This document shows positions 12,862 to 24,139 of a stretch of DNA of 64,000 nt, in pieces. Positions within the stretch are counted from its first letter, which is position 1; each line of letters starts with the position of its first letter. Source of the DNA: Antedon mediterranea. Taxonomy: Eukaryota > Echinodermata > Crinoidea > Comatulida > Antedonidae. Under the pieces are notes generated by a model, which was not told where the DNA came from, did not search any database, and was given only the letters and a program-made list of their open reading frames with translations. A program made the translations under genes and the position numbers. The stretch lies in the NCBI RefSeq assembly GCF_964355755.1, contig NC_092670.1:16987201-17051200 (forward strand). Reading direction: 5' to 3'.

Positions 12862-13104
12862 TTATTTAAGTCTTGAAATTGCTTCAATGAAAACGTTTTT
12901 TCAATACCTTTTAATTTCATCATTATTATCATCTTTATATAAACGTAAATGTAAACTTTAAAAAAAGACCGAATTTAAATAAACTCATCTTACTTAACGA
13001 CAACTTATTTAGGTCTTGAAATTGCTTCAATAAAACTGTTTTCCAATACCTTTTAATTTCATCATTATCATCTTTATATAAGCTTTATAAATGTAAACTT
13101 TTTA
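12862..13104. repeat. Diverged direct duplication, two ~100-bp copies
   Basis: 12862-12962 and 13006-13104 share a long run beginning TTATTTAAGTCTTGAAATTG (TTATTTAGGTCTTGAAATTG in the second) and continuing through CCTTTTAATTTCATCATTAT to the shared ATGTAAACTTT. The offset is about 144 bp. Several substitutions and small indels show an old tandem duplication. Confidence 0.8.
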
Positions 13105-13499
13105 TAAAAATGTCATGACAAAAATGATAATGATGTAAGGTCAATTTGTTGCCTAATCCAGTGCAATTTCATGACCCTCTTTATCCTGAGCCTCAAGGGA
13201 GACGCCAAGCCTCAATTCTTTGCACTTGCTCAGCTTACAGTAAAAAGTTTTTATGTGGTCATTGGCCTGAGTTTATCCAGACATATTATAATATTGTTAC
13301 CACTTTGTAATAAATGCTTACATTTTAAAAAGATATTTTAAGAATTATTTTAGAAATATAACTAGAAATGTATTGATGTTGAGACATAGGTTTAACCTTA
13401 TAACGTTATGATAATGTTTGAGTTTTTCTTCTTTTCATGCTCTCTATAGTTTGTATTTTATAATGAGCTTGAAAATTTTTTTTATATTTATACTGGGTA

Positions 13500-13735
13500 A
13501 CCTCTTCAGTCAAAGACTGGTCTCCCAGAGGGCCCAGTTGGTGATCAGTGGCTGTGATGTACTAATACACCGGGGTAACCCCCTACTCGTCTCGAAAGAT
13601 GTACTAGGTTCTTTAAAGTGCACACGAGCTAGATGTGTACACTGGACCTACGGTTTATAGTCCTTATCCGAGAAGACTCGTTCTACCACCAGAACCATGG
13701 AGTGAGTGAGCCTCGAACCCCTGCCGATGTTGAAC
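13500..13735 (+). repeat. Unclassified GC-richer interspersed repeat
   Basis: A sharply bounded, GC-richer block in AT-rich DNA that includes TATAGTCCTTATCCGAGAAG and a CCTCGAACCCCTGCC stretch. The complement of the latter resembles a pol III B box (GGTTCGAGG). I read it as an interspersed repeat, possibly SINE-like. No second copy is present in this window, so the call rests on composition and the B-box-like word. Confidence 0.35.
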
Positions 13736-15004
13736 ATACAAATGAACAGACACTATGGGAAGAAGAGCATTCTTGTCACAATAGAAACCACATATCGCTG
13801 CACTTATATGATCATTGTGACTAACAATAGTATTTGATTAAGACACTATTAAATATTTATATATCATTGAATATTGGTCAGAGTCAAGGATTCTAAAACA
13901 TACAATATAGAAGTCAATGTTCTAGCTATTGGGCTTAAATGACAAGGTTACAATAATACTATGTATTATATAGTATTTATAGTATATAGAAAGTAATACA
14001 TGCTGGTGCCTACTGACTCCTATTAGATTTATAGTATTAATGTGTATTATTCTTTTGATTCTTATATTGTGTTGCTATTCTTTAAAAACTAAACATTGCT
14101 GTACACAAAGTCAATAACGGGCATTGTTGTTGTGCCACACTCCTCAATTCTTACATAAAGTTATTCACACTGGTTATTATATTATATAATAGTAATAACA
14201 CCACAAAAGCCTGAATAAATCTCCAAATTCAAAGCCCATTCTTCGAATGTCTATTCGGGAGTATTGGAGATCCCTTGATAACTTAACTATTCAACTGATT
14301 TATCCAACAAAAACTTTAAAAGGCGTTTAGGGACAATTCACTCTAAACAATAGATAACAAAGCTACAGATTCGTTGACGTTGGTGCTTTGTTTACAATTC
14401 AAACAAAAATAAACTTCAAACTTCACCGCCAAAGAAACTTCCTAAAAAGATCTTTCTGACAAGTTAAGCTACGTAAAAAGGGAATAAAAATATTAAATAT
14501 TTGCTCAAAACACTGTTTGCTCTTTATATTAATTTGTTCTCATTTTTAAATCTAATAAAAATAATTGCTAAATCATGTGTTATGATCAAAATTATCAATA
14601 ACAATTGGAAATTTAGTACAATAAAACAATAGTTTAGTGTGTAAAAGTGGTTATCAGAACTAGAACATGTTGCAGACATATCTTGTTCCCATTAATTTGT
14701 AGAGTTTGTTTTTTTAGGGTTAAAAGTTGTGCCTAATATTAAAAATCTGTAACCAATTTTATACTTATTTGTCTGTTACAATTTTAAGCAGTAAAACCTA
14801 TGTCTACACTTCAGTTCACCCAGTATTAGCACTTAAGTTCACCTGTTAAAACATCATCAGTTCCTACAATAAAAACATATGAAATCAATTTCCTCTTTTG
14901 TGGTGTAAGACCTGGCCATCGCAAAGTCTGTGCTAAGTAGTTAATCTTTTTCTAATACTTAATAAGGTACATCTGATCCAAAGCACGCCAGTGTGTAGGC
15001 TAAA
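13736..15004. other. Intergenic, no gene seen
   Basis: No open frame or repeat structure I can support. Confidence 0.5.
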
Positions 15005-15310
15005 AATGCAATTGAAGCAGACTACTTATTATTTAATGGAATACATCTGAACAGGAGAACATAATGAGCAGACGACGACTCTGCAACGCAATTGAAGCAG
15101 ACAACTTATTATTGAATGAAAAACATCTAAACAGGAGAACATGAATGAGCAGACGACTAATTTAAGCAGACGACTTATTTTTTAATGGAATATATCTAAA
15201 CACCAGAACATGAATGAGCAGACGACAACTAATTTAAGCAGACGACTTTTTAGATACATACTGAAGTGCATTATACAGGAGCACACCAATAAGCAGACGA
15301 CATAAATCAT
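15005..15310. repeat. Degenerate tandem repeat, ~70-80-bp units, ~4 copies
   Basis: Units begin near 15010, 15090, 15160 and 15232. Each carries ATTGAAGCAGAC or ATTTAAGCAGAC, then ACTTATTNTTNAATGNAA, AACAGGAGAACAT and GAGCAGACGAC. Unit length drifts (about 80, 70 and 72 bp) and the last copy is the most diverged, so the array is old. Confidence 0.8.
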
Positions 15311-16016
15311 CGCAATGTAATAGATGATCAGCAGAGGAACATGTTTTTTTTTTGGTACCACATAACTTGTTATGAACAAAATGGTAACATTTCCATAACC
15401 GTTCCATATTAAACCCACCTGTTTATCTCCTCATTTCCTTCGTGATTTTAGTTCATGGTTTATCATCCCCCACTCCCTCTACAGTCAAAGGATAAAAATA
15501 TGCAATTGAGGAGTGTGATTTCCTTGTCATGTTATGATAGATGGCAGGCAGAATATTTCTGAACTTTACATTAGGGGTTCAACAATGATTCTGATTTCCC
15601 GAAATAATATAGTGACATAAAAGCATATCTACTTCATTGTATTTGCATGTTCTTGCCTTGCAAATTTGAAAAATAGTGGGAAGATGAAGAGTTATTTTAA
15701 ATATGTATGGGTGAAAGGGTTACACGTCAAAGGTCACAAACATTATAAAATCATTTCCAACATGGTGATGATGATGGTTGTGAGATTACAAGCATTTAAT
15801 AACACTAAAGTCTAGTTTTTTTTTACGTTGGCCACTTGTTTGATTTTTTTTCTTATGATCATTTTTCTTTTCACATACTATATATTATAGTTTGTTTTAA
15901 TAAATATCATTCAATTCAAATATTTTCAGTGACACAAATTATGAATACTGTAAATAATGAATAAAGGTAATTCTTGAAAATGATTGAAATGTTGAATTAT
16001 CAAAATGTGTGATTGT
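15311..16016. other. Intergenic, no gene seen
   Basis: No feature found apart from short homopolymer runs. Confidence 0.5.
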
Positions 16017-16180
16017 CAGTGGCGTAACAGCTATGAGCGCTCACTGGCTAAACCCAGGGCCCTGGAACAATATGGGTGCCCAGAGGAAAAATCAGGCTAA
16101 AAATGCCCGAGGCATTCAGTGTTGGAGGGCCACTAAGGGTTCCTAAACCAGGGGCCTCAGGCCTCTACGTTACACCATTA
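16017..16180. mobile_element. Short hAT-type MITE
   Basis: The left end CAGTGGCGTAAC is mirrored at the right by GTTACACCATTA, matching at 9 of 12 positions. The interior is GC-richer, contains runs such as CCCAGGGCCCTGG and AGGGGCCTCAGGCCTC, and has no coding capacity. CAGTGGCGTA-type ends are characteristic of many hAT MITEs. The target duplication is not clear. Confidence 0.55.
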
Positions 16181-17320
16181 CACTCCCTTGTTTTATTTTA
16201 ATCTGAAATTATTCAGTGGATATTCTGATATTATGCAATAGTACTAATATCTTTGGATAGATGCCACACAATAAAAAGGTGAAATTTAAATACCGGTACC
16301 TAAAATCAAATTGAAACCTTGGAAAATGATTGTAAACATTTAGAAAATTTGTTAAGTGTGATAATAATAAAGTGAATATAATTGTCTTATTTTAGTACTT
16401 GTCAAGCATTTGAACGTTTACTGTCACTCACCACCGGATATTCCCATTGGTCAGTCACTACCACTGATGGGTCATTGCTCCTTATTTTTCCAATCAAACA
16501 CCGCACTCATCTCTCAATTTATACTTTTCATTGTCGTTTCACTCATTTCGTTCATAAACTGGTTATTTTATTGAGTAGTAAAACTATTTATTCATTTTGG
16601 TGACATGTACAGTATTTTATATTGTTATTGTAAGTGTGTACTTAGCTTAGAGTACTACGCCGGCCGTTATTCAGAATTAAATTAGTTTCTAGTTAGTTAG
16701 TTTGTAGTTTAAATAATTGTGTAGTAGTTCAATATAGGTTTAGATAATTTGTTGAACTATCATAGTTCCACAATTCAATTGCTATTCAAACGTCAAAACA
16801 ACTTGTTATAGAAGGTTATACATTAATGATTAACTCTGAACAGAAAAAAACACATGTTAAAGCAATAGTTTAAAGGAATCACAACAATTATAATCTACCA
16901 TACTAGAAATTTTGCATTAAATTGATTTGATTCGTTTAAAATATTATGTGAAAAACTAACTGACCTTTAGTGATTCTTACCTTTAGTGATTAAAAGAGGC
17001 TGTGAGCTTAATGCTCGTAATAAAACTGTGAAATTCCTCATACAAAACTTAATTTACTGTATTGTTTTACTTAAATTACCTGATCAGCATGCATGTGTAA
17101 ACACACATTAAAAGTTTAAATGGTACATGAGCACATTTAGTATTTACTGTAATAAAATTCAGTAAACTCAGAGTTGTGTTTTTGACAAGATATCATATTT
17201 CTGTTTGACCGATTTTTAAAACTTATCCTTCCAAGAAATGCTGCATAAATATTTCCAAAAATATTGTTTTTGAAAGAATTTTCAAAATAGTCATGACTTT
17301 GATCAAACAAGTAGTCTAAC
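16181..17320. other. Intergenic, no gene seen
   Basis: The frame at 16382-16603 (+, 73 codons) has no recognisable domain. No repeat boundaries found. Confidence 0.5.
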
Positions 17321-17322
17321 TA

Positions 17323-18230
17323 AGACCCTATTTACACTTCATCGACGATTTATTAGCCGGCCCGAAGTCGGCCCGACGCCGGCTTTCTTTTTAGCCCGCA
17401 ATGTGTTTACACTTGCCCAAAAAGCCGGCCTCGGACCCCTACTATTGTGTTTACACTTTCTCTCAAGGAAGAGTGCTCGATGATACGATTTCGCTACATT
17501 CACGTCATATCCGCTCATGTGCGTCTTAAAAAGTTAATAATAATATTATTAAGCGTTGTCGATCTACACTAGGCCTATCAACTTTATCAAAAAAGAATCA
17601 AATAACGGTATTTAATATGGATCAAAACAATTGTATTATTGCTTTACTACTAATGTTTTCGTCTCGTTTTCTAAAGAATAGTAATAGATCAATCTTCGAT
17701 CGATGACAAACAATGCCGTTCAACGAAGCGTAACCAACAGAAATAACATAGCGTTTTCAGCCTATTTTCGGAGGACAAGTTACTTAACAATTCGTAACTC
17801 CTCAACGGACAGTCGTATGGACAAAATTTTTACTGTAAAATGTTCTTTAAAGATTAGCCTATATTAGCCTACACCACAGTTTATAAGCATAGGCGCCGCA
17901 TGGTGTCCTGAAATCCCCTGAAAACGCTATGTTATTTCTGTTGGTTACGCTTTGTTGCACCGCATTGTTTGTCATCGATCGAAGATGTCTTCGTTTCGTG
18001 AAAAAGACGTATACTTCACAATTTAATTTCAATGAAGAATTTCCGATTCATCAGCAATAAGTTTCGTAAACTTAAAGCTATAGTTGACCCAGAACGTTCA
18101 TTTTATGACCGCGAGTGTTTACACTGTACGAAGTGCCGGTCCGAAGCCCGCAATTGCCGGCCCGAAGCCTCAAAATTGTGCCGGCTCGGTTGTTCCCAGA
18201 GTGCTAAAAGCTAAAGTTTAAATGGGGTCT
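17323..18230. mobile_element. Fold-back DNA element with long internal palindrome
   Basis: Terminal inverted repeats AGACCCTATTTACACTTCA and, at the other end, AGACCCCATTTAAACTTTA, flanked by TA on both sides. Subterminal GCCGGCCCGAAG-type words recur on both sides (about 17355-17440 and 18135-18190). Inside, 17693-17760 and 17918-17985 form a near-perfect 68-bp inverted repeat separated by about 157 bp. There is no coding region; the 60-codon frame at 18032 is chance or remnant. Probably a non-autonomous element; superfamily uncertain. Confidence 0.7.
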
Positions 18231-18310
18231 TAAGCTCGGTCTACACTATCAAACTAGTTTGACAAAAAAAGTGTGATGTTCCCAATGATATGCCCAAGAC
18301 AGAGCTTAAG
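18231..18310. mobile_element. Short copy of the CTACACTATCAAACT MITE family
   Basis: Begins TAAGCTCGGTCTACACTATC, continues AAACTAGTTTGAC and ends GACAGAGCTTAAG. It is much shorter than the 160-bp copies at 45858 and 59441 and directly abuts the fold-back element, so it is truncated internally. Confidence 0.65.
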
Positions 18311-19164
18311 AATCAAATAAACATAGTGCTTTGGTATAGGTTTAGATAATCTGTAGAAAAATATTAGGATCAAAATGTGAAAACTATTTATCTATATAAA
18401 TTGAATGTGTAAACCACATGCTGGGGCACCTTTTGATTCACCTTTATACATTCAGCTACAGTATGTTATGTTATTGTTTTTTAGACCAATTTCTTTGTGA
18501 CAGCTGAGTGCTGTGTTAGGTAATTCCCTGCTATATTCTCTACATCACAAACATTTAATGGATGGGTAACCTGTTTCTTTTCATTATTTATTTCCTCTCA
18601 AGTAATTTTAGTCTAATATTTTAGTTTAGTTTTTTTTAAACATATCAAATATACATACAGTAATAAACATTAGGAAATGACATTTGCTTCAAAATTTGCA
18701 CAATTGATGTAGGCCTGTACTTACCAGTAGCTATCAAAATGTGTAGACCTATATCTTAAAACCAAGCATATTAAAATTCACACGCACATGATGATCAGCA
18801 GAGATTGAGATGAAAACAAAACAAGATGGTGAAATTCTTTGATGTGACACCGACTACAGATCATCTAGGGTCGGTTAATCTATAAATCACAGATGGTGGG
18901 AAAGTGGGACACACCTTACAGAACGATCAACCTGGGAACCATAGGCTGCAGTGTGAACTGTGGTGATGAAACCAGTGCACTTGTTTTAATTTTATACCAC
19001 CTTTCATTCATTCTAAAGTAAACTCAATTTATATCCAAATGGTTTGTTGAAATTGAAGTAATAAATTAATTACCATTTAGTAAAAATTGTAATTCTGTTC
19101 AATGAAATAAAAGTTTAATACATATTAAGATGAAATTGAGATTGAAAAACCGCCAAGGCATTTA
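18311..19164. other. Intergenic, no gene seen
   Basis: AT-rich sequence without supportable features. Confidence 0.5.
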
Positions 19165-19200
<36 letters not shown>

Positions 19201-19202
19201 TT
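19165..19202. repeat. (TA)n microsatellite
   Basis: A TA dinucleotide run, preceded by TTTATTTA units and followed by a T run. Confidence 0.9.
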
Positions 19203-19204
19203 TT

Positions 19205-19436
19205 AGATTCAATTTTGATGATTGTTTTAATTTGATGCCTCACAATTTTTAAATTTGTATATCTTTGTATTTTGATTGTTCAAGTGCAGTATATGGAGAG
19301 CCATCTCGATAGTGCTTTGCACTCATGGCAATCCTCAGGGTGCTGCACTGCTGTCTTTTTGTCATGTATTTTTGTGCCTGAAAATTAAATAAAATAAAAA
19401 AATAAATAAAAATAAAATTATAATTCCAAAACGGTA
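19205..19436 (+). mobile_element. Probable LINE 3' end with A-rich tail
   Basis: The block includes AGAGCCATCTCGATAGTGC and CTCAGGGTGCTGCACTGC, and ends in a long AATAAAATAAA-type simple tail (about 19385-19425). A unique-looking block followed by an A-rich simple repeat is typical of the 3' end of a retroposed non-LTR element. No coding part remains, so the class is uncertain. Confidence 0.4.
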
Positions 19437-19484
19437 TATAGTAATATTATATTTTATTAGTATTACAAACTTTTACTGTAATAT

Positions 19485-19837
19485 TTAAAGATGTATTGTC
19501 CCCCAAAATCATGAAAAATAAAGATTTTTTAAATCGGACTTTGAATAGGCCATTTTGCAGTTTTAATGAAGTTGTTCACTTCCATAAGAAAAAAAACGGG
19601 GGGAAAAAATTATTTCACCTATAAAAAGACAAAATAAACAGTTAAATTACCCAAAAACTCATTGTCTTCCAGACAATTTGACCATTTTTTGCTTTAAATT
19701 ACATTTTTCTCAGGTAAATAAATTTTTTTCAGACCAAATTTTTTGTGAGAGTGAATAACTATTATGTGACATTAAAATAACATATTCAACAAAAAAATTT
19801 AAAAAAATATTTTTTTAGGGGGACAATATATCTTTAA
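19485..19837. mobile_element. MITE with TTAA ends, GTATTGTCCCCC family, copy 1
   Basis: Inverted repeats TTAAAGATGTATTGTCCCCC (left) and, read inward from the right, TTAAAGATATATTGTCCCCC differ at one position. TTAA at each extremity fits the target duplication of piggyBac- or Kolobok-type elements. The interior shares GACTTTGAATAGG, TTTGCTTTAAATTACA and ATTATGTGACATTAAAAT with the copy at 55617-55940. Non-coding. Confidence 0.8.
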
Positions 19838-21596
19838 CTTTTGTCTTACATTATTTTGTGAAATAATTTGTTGTAAACCAAACGTTTTTGGTATGTCAGG
19901 ACAGTCGAATAAAGTTTTTAACAAAATGTATGCCATAAATAATGACAAAATATTCTAAGAAACGTATATAAATAAATGGGAGTTTTCTACACAGAGGACA
20001 AGGCTATTTTAGGAAGTCTATGAATATCAATAATTATATCAATGTCTATAAATATCATGTCTCACCATGTGACATACCTTGATCTACATGCAACTTGTAA
20101 AGAAAATGGAGCAATAATAATTGTATGTGTAAATGTATCATCGTATATATTTAAATAGACAGTTTAATATCATTGAATCAAATATTCACATTCTCACACC
20201 GAGGCCTGTGTATATATAGCATAAAATCTATTTATAGTTTCTATTTAATATTCATATAGATATTTTTTACAGCCTTGCTTTGTGTTTTATTTTTTCATAA
20301 TTTATACAAGGTTGATTCAGGGAAGTAGTGCTATGAACACCCCTTGATAGATAAAATTAATATGAACTACTAAAAAATGTCATATTGATATTAACAAACA
20401 ATAACACATATTACTACACAAAGAACTCCTTTTTAATATCCTATTTTTAACAGACTATTATATATATATATTATATTATATGTTAGCGTTAGCGCTTTCC
20501 TGGATCTGCCCCTGTTAATGCACCTTTTTAGATTCTATTTTAAAACTTTTTAAAAATGTCTTCAAATTATTAATTTTTTGGGAATAATTTTGCAACATTT
20601 GTTTAAATATAGGACACTGTAACGGTGCCAGCCTTCCTGTGTCATCCAAGGTTAGAAAGACACCCACGTGAAGAGGTATGTAATGTTTGTGATAAAATCA
20701 TTAATACAAATAAAATTTAATTATAAATGCTTGAATTTAATTCAATGCAAATTGGTGGTTTATTTTTAGCTTGGAAAACAATAGAAATGTCTGTATCAAT
20801 CATGTATTTTTAGGTTTATCTGATCAGAAGACGTTTTTAGTCCCTTGACACATTTTTAGTAGAACTAATAAAATGAAAGAATCGAGACCTACATACTGTT
20901 ACCATGGTAATAGCACACCCTTTACTTGGTTAGACTAGGATAGGGAGACAAGAAGGCGGATATAAAATTAAGTTAAACAAAATTTAAGAATACATTGTCA
21001 TTGTGATCTACCCATAGGCCTTAAGACATTACATGTGGTCCACGAATGTCTTTAAAATTAGTGTTTAATTACCGTGCCATTGGTCGGTTGCGGAACCTGT
21101 TGCACCACCATTAGCAAGGAATATCAAATTGTTTTATTTCCAAAAAAAGCCGTGACAATTCAAAGGGTTTGGAGACATTCGATGACTATAACAAGAAAAA
21201 TCATCTGCGTTTGTTGATGCAAGCTGGTAAGCGAGAGGATAAAACGAGCAAGCAACATGAGAGTAAAGTAATTATCGTTTTCAAAGAGAGAAGAATAACA
21301 AACCATGGTTTGTTCCCGGGGCAAACACAGATTAATCGTTGCTGATGATTTGTCATTTAGGAACAGCCAATCACCATCTGATAATCATTGTTTTCACAGT
21401 TTGTCAGAACGTAAAATGTTGTTAATTGAGGATTGGTTTCTGAATATCGGTGTTTGATTTGCGGCGCGTGCATTGCAAGTATAACTAATTAACTATCAAT
21501 CGTGTAATTACTCTGCTTGACGCCTACAAGGAGTCTGCAAGTGTGAATCACCACTGGATTTACCTTCAAATCTCCTATTAACTGTTAGTGTACATT
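19838..21596. other. Intergenic, no gene seen
   Basis: No exon-like sequence. A palindromic GTTACCATGGTAAT word at 20898-20911 resembles an RFX-type X-box but stands alone. Confidence 0.45.
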
Positions 21597-21652
21597 TATT
21601 TAATTAGCATACATACTGTATTTAATTAGCATACATACTATATTTAATTAGC
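21597..21652. repeat. 22-bp repeat with TAATTA cores, ~2.5-3 copies
   Basis: TATTTAATTAGCATACATACT is repeated head to tail; the third copy diverges after TTTAATTAGC. Each unit carries a TAATTA homeodomain-type core, giving three evenly spaced sites. Confidence 0.75.
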
Positions 21653-22389
21653 GCAAAGTGTAAAATGACATCTTATAATAATTTTCTATTTTATCGTTAT
21701 TCTTTCTCTGATATCATTCATTTGAAAATATAGGGAAAATGCAGCAGTTTTGAGTACAAACTAAATCAAATGGGTTATTTGACAAAATTAAAAGAATTAT
21801 ATATTAAGTATGTGGCTTTTAAATATTTATTAATTTTTTTTACTTGATTACCAAAAAACAGTTTTATGAAAACATTTTTATTAATAAAAACGGCTGATAA
21901 ATCTGAATTCGGTTATTTGAAAGTGGCGAAATTGTTCCCTGATTACACAAATTAATATCAATGAGAATTGGTTTGCAAAAACTAGAACAGTTAACAGTAA
22001 TCAGCAGTGGTGTTTGTCCAATGATAAAAGTACTAATATGTGTAATTCTTTTTCTGTGTATGTGTTTAATTCATTCAAATACATTGAAACTTCTAATCAC
22101 ACTCCATTGCTATTGGTTCCTTTTTTCAACTTGATGCGTTGTTGTATGTGTTTTCATCATCTGTGTTATTCCATCTCAAAAGCCATATATGGTTATTGGT
22201 CGTATAGCATGTAAATGATATAGCTATCGTTCTAATTTTTTTATGGATAGTATTTAGAGATTCAAGCATAATGTTACATATTAACTGGTAGTTGTGTAAT
22301 ATGTGGTAAGATGAGAAAGTAGTGTACTTATTAATTAGTCTGTCAAACTCTCTTTAAAATAAAGTCCCTGGATGAATTATGTGTCATCA

Positions 22390-22715
22390 TGCTACAGGTA
22401 AGAATTGACCTCATAGCCTCCGACGGAGACTTCCACTGTTCACAGTACCCTCTACTTGCGGCTAATCAAAAATTGATGTCGCGATTATTGCTGACCATTG
22501 TCACGAACCGTGTATGCGGTTCCGGGCGGCACATGAGAAGTCGTGGTTTATCAAGGTGTGTCACTGTGTTCGTCTTCTGCTGGTTTCGTTAGGGGAAACG
22601 ATCGTTCCAAAGGTGCCTAGAGCGGTGAACTTTTCCTTAGCCTGGGCTCCTAGGGAGCTTAAAGGGTTGACTTTCGCCCACAAGGCATATCCAACAGTGT
22701 AGTTGGTAATCGTTT
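22390..22715. other. Unexplained GC-rich block
   Basis: A GC-richer segment in AT-rich surroundings, with TATGCGGTTCCGGGCGGC and CCTAGAGCGGTGAAC among its words. All three forward frames and the minus frame (22561-22803) are open for only 60-80 codons and match no domain I know. It may be an old repeat or a non-coding conserved segment. Confidence 0.35.
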
Positions 22716-23992
22716 CTTGCAAGTAGATTTTACTTGTACTAATGGGTACCTCTTGTGTCAACAGTATCTGTATAACCAACTGTGTACAATGACCCCAAAA
22801 CACTTATTTATCTTATCACATCTAAAAAACTGAAGTATGAGCCCACTATTATATCTAATTTCCAGTACAAACTCAATTAACTTTGTTGATACATATTTAT
22901 GGTAAATCTTGTAGTAAAGCCTAAATCTTGCAGCTTGAACTGTTGTGATTTTGCAAAATTGCGAAATATTTAATAAGTGCTTTAGCTCTTAACTACCAAG
23001 TACTTGGACTCCATGTTTTACCTCAAGCCATTACATTAATCCAATATTGTTTATTAGTACATACAGTATGTATGTATTTACTATTTAAACATTTTTAATC
23101 CAATGTATATACATACTATTATTGCATCTATATTTCCTATTGTACATTAGAGTATACAAATTATTGTATACTCTTTTTCACAGTCAACAAGCTGACTGTG
23201 ACGACCATTCGTACATTCATCTCACCTTAATAACATAGAAATAATAATAACGCTGAATTGAATAAATGAAATTATATTTCTGTTTCCGCTATTCATCTGT
23301 TCTTCATTGCCTATGGCATAATAGAAGTTCTATTTTGGGTTTTTGAAGTTTACAAAATTGTATTGAAGGAAGGTACAAAGACACAGAATGAATGCCTTGC
23401 AGACATCCATCACAAACAACTGTTGACACATAAGGTTTGCACAAGTGTGTAGGTAACTAATATGGAATGCCCGCACTTACAAAATCACAACATACCATTA
23501 ACTTAATTTAATCAATAGTAAATCAGCTTTAGTATTTTAATCACTGAAATTAGAATCAATTATGGTATGTCTACTTGAGTTTCTTTTTCGCTTGTGTGAC
23601 TTGACTACTGTATAGCGTAATATTTCTCTACTAGTATTCATTTTACTGATGTATTTGCCAGGTATGGATAATTTGCAAAGAGAATTTCATATGTATATAA
23701 CATTTTCTAGACATACTGGAGACCAGTTTTTGGTTTTTTTGATTGTATGATATTATTTTAATATTCAAAGTATTTCCGGTTTGGTTCTTTTTTGGTGGTT
23801 AATATTTAGGTATGTCATTATTATTTATTTGTATATATTAAAGACATGGTTACAGTCAGGACATGATACAGAATAAACATTCTCTTCCTTCTGGTCATGT
23901 GACTGGTCTCGAGGACCAGGAAAAGAAACCATTCCAAACACAAACTGTACCACCGACAACCACAAAAACAGAAAATCAATATCATGTGTCTG
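22716..23992. other. Intergenic, no gene seen
   Basis: AT-rich sequence with no supportable features. Confidence 0.5.
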
Positions 23993-24139
23993 TTAAGGCC
24001 ATTTTACAGAGATGAATGGTAACGGTAATTAAAATATAGAATCTATATTATTCCTTATTACCATTTATACACAACTCGGAGCGGACGGGAGTTCTCTACC
24101 TACTGTATCGTTACCGCTCGTCTGTGTAAATTTGCCTAT
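23993..24139. mobile_element. MITE, AAGGCCAATTTACACAG family, copy 2
   Basis: TTAAGGCCATTTTACAGAG at the left and CTGTGTAAATTTGCCT at the right match the ends of the element at 1137-1307, and the subterminal CGTTACCGCTCGTCTGTG corresponds to its CCGTTACTGCTCGTCTGTG. Non-coding, with a slightly shorter interior. Confidence 0.7.
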
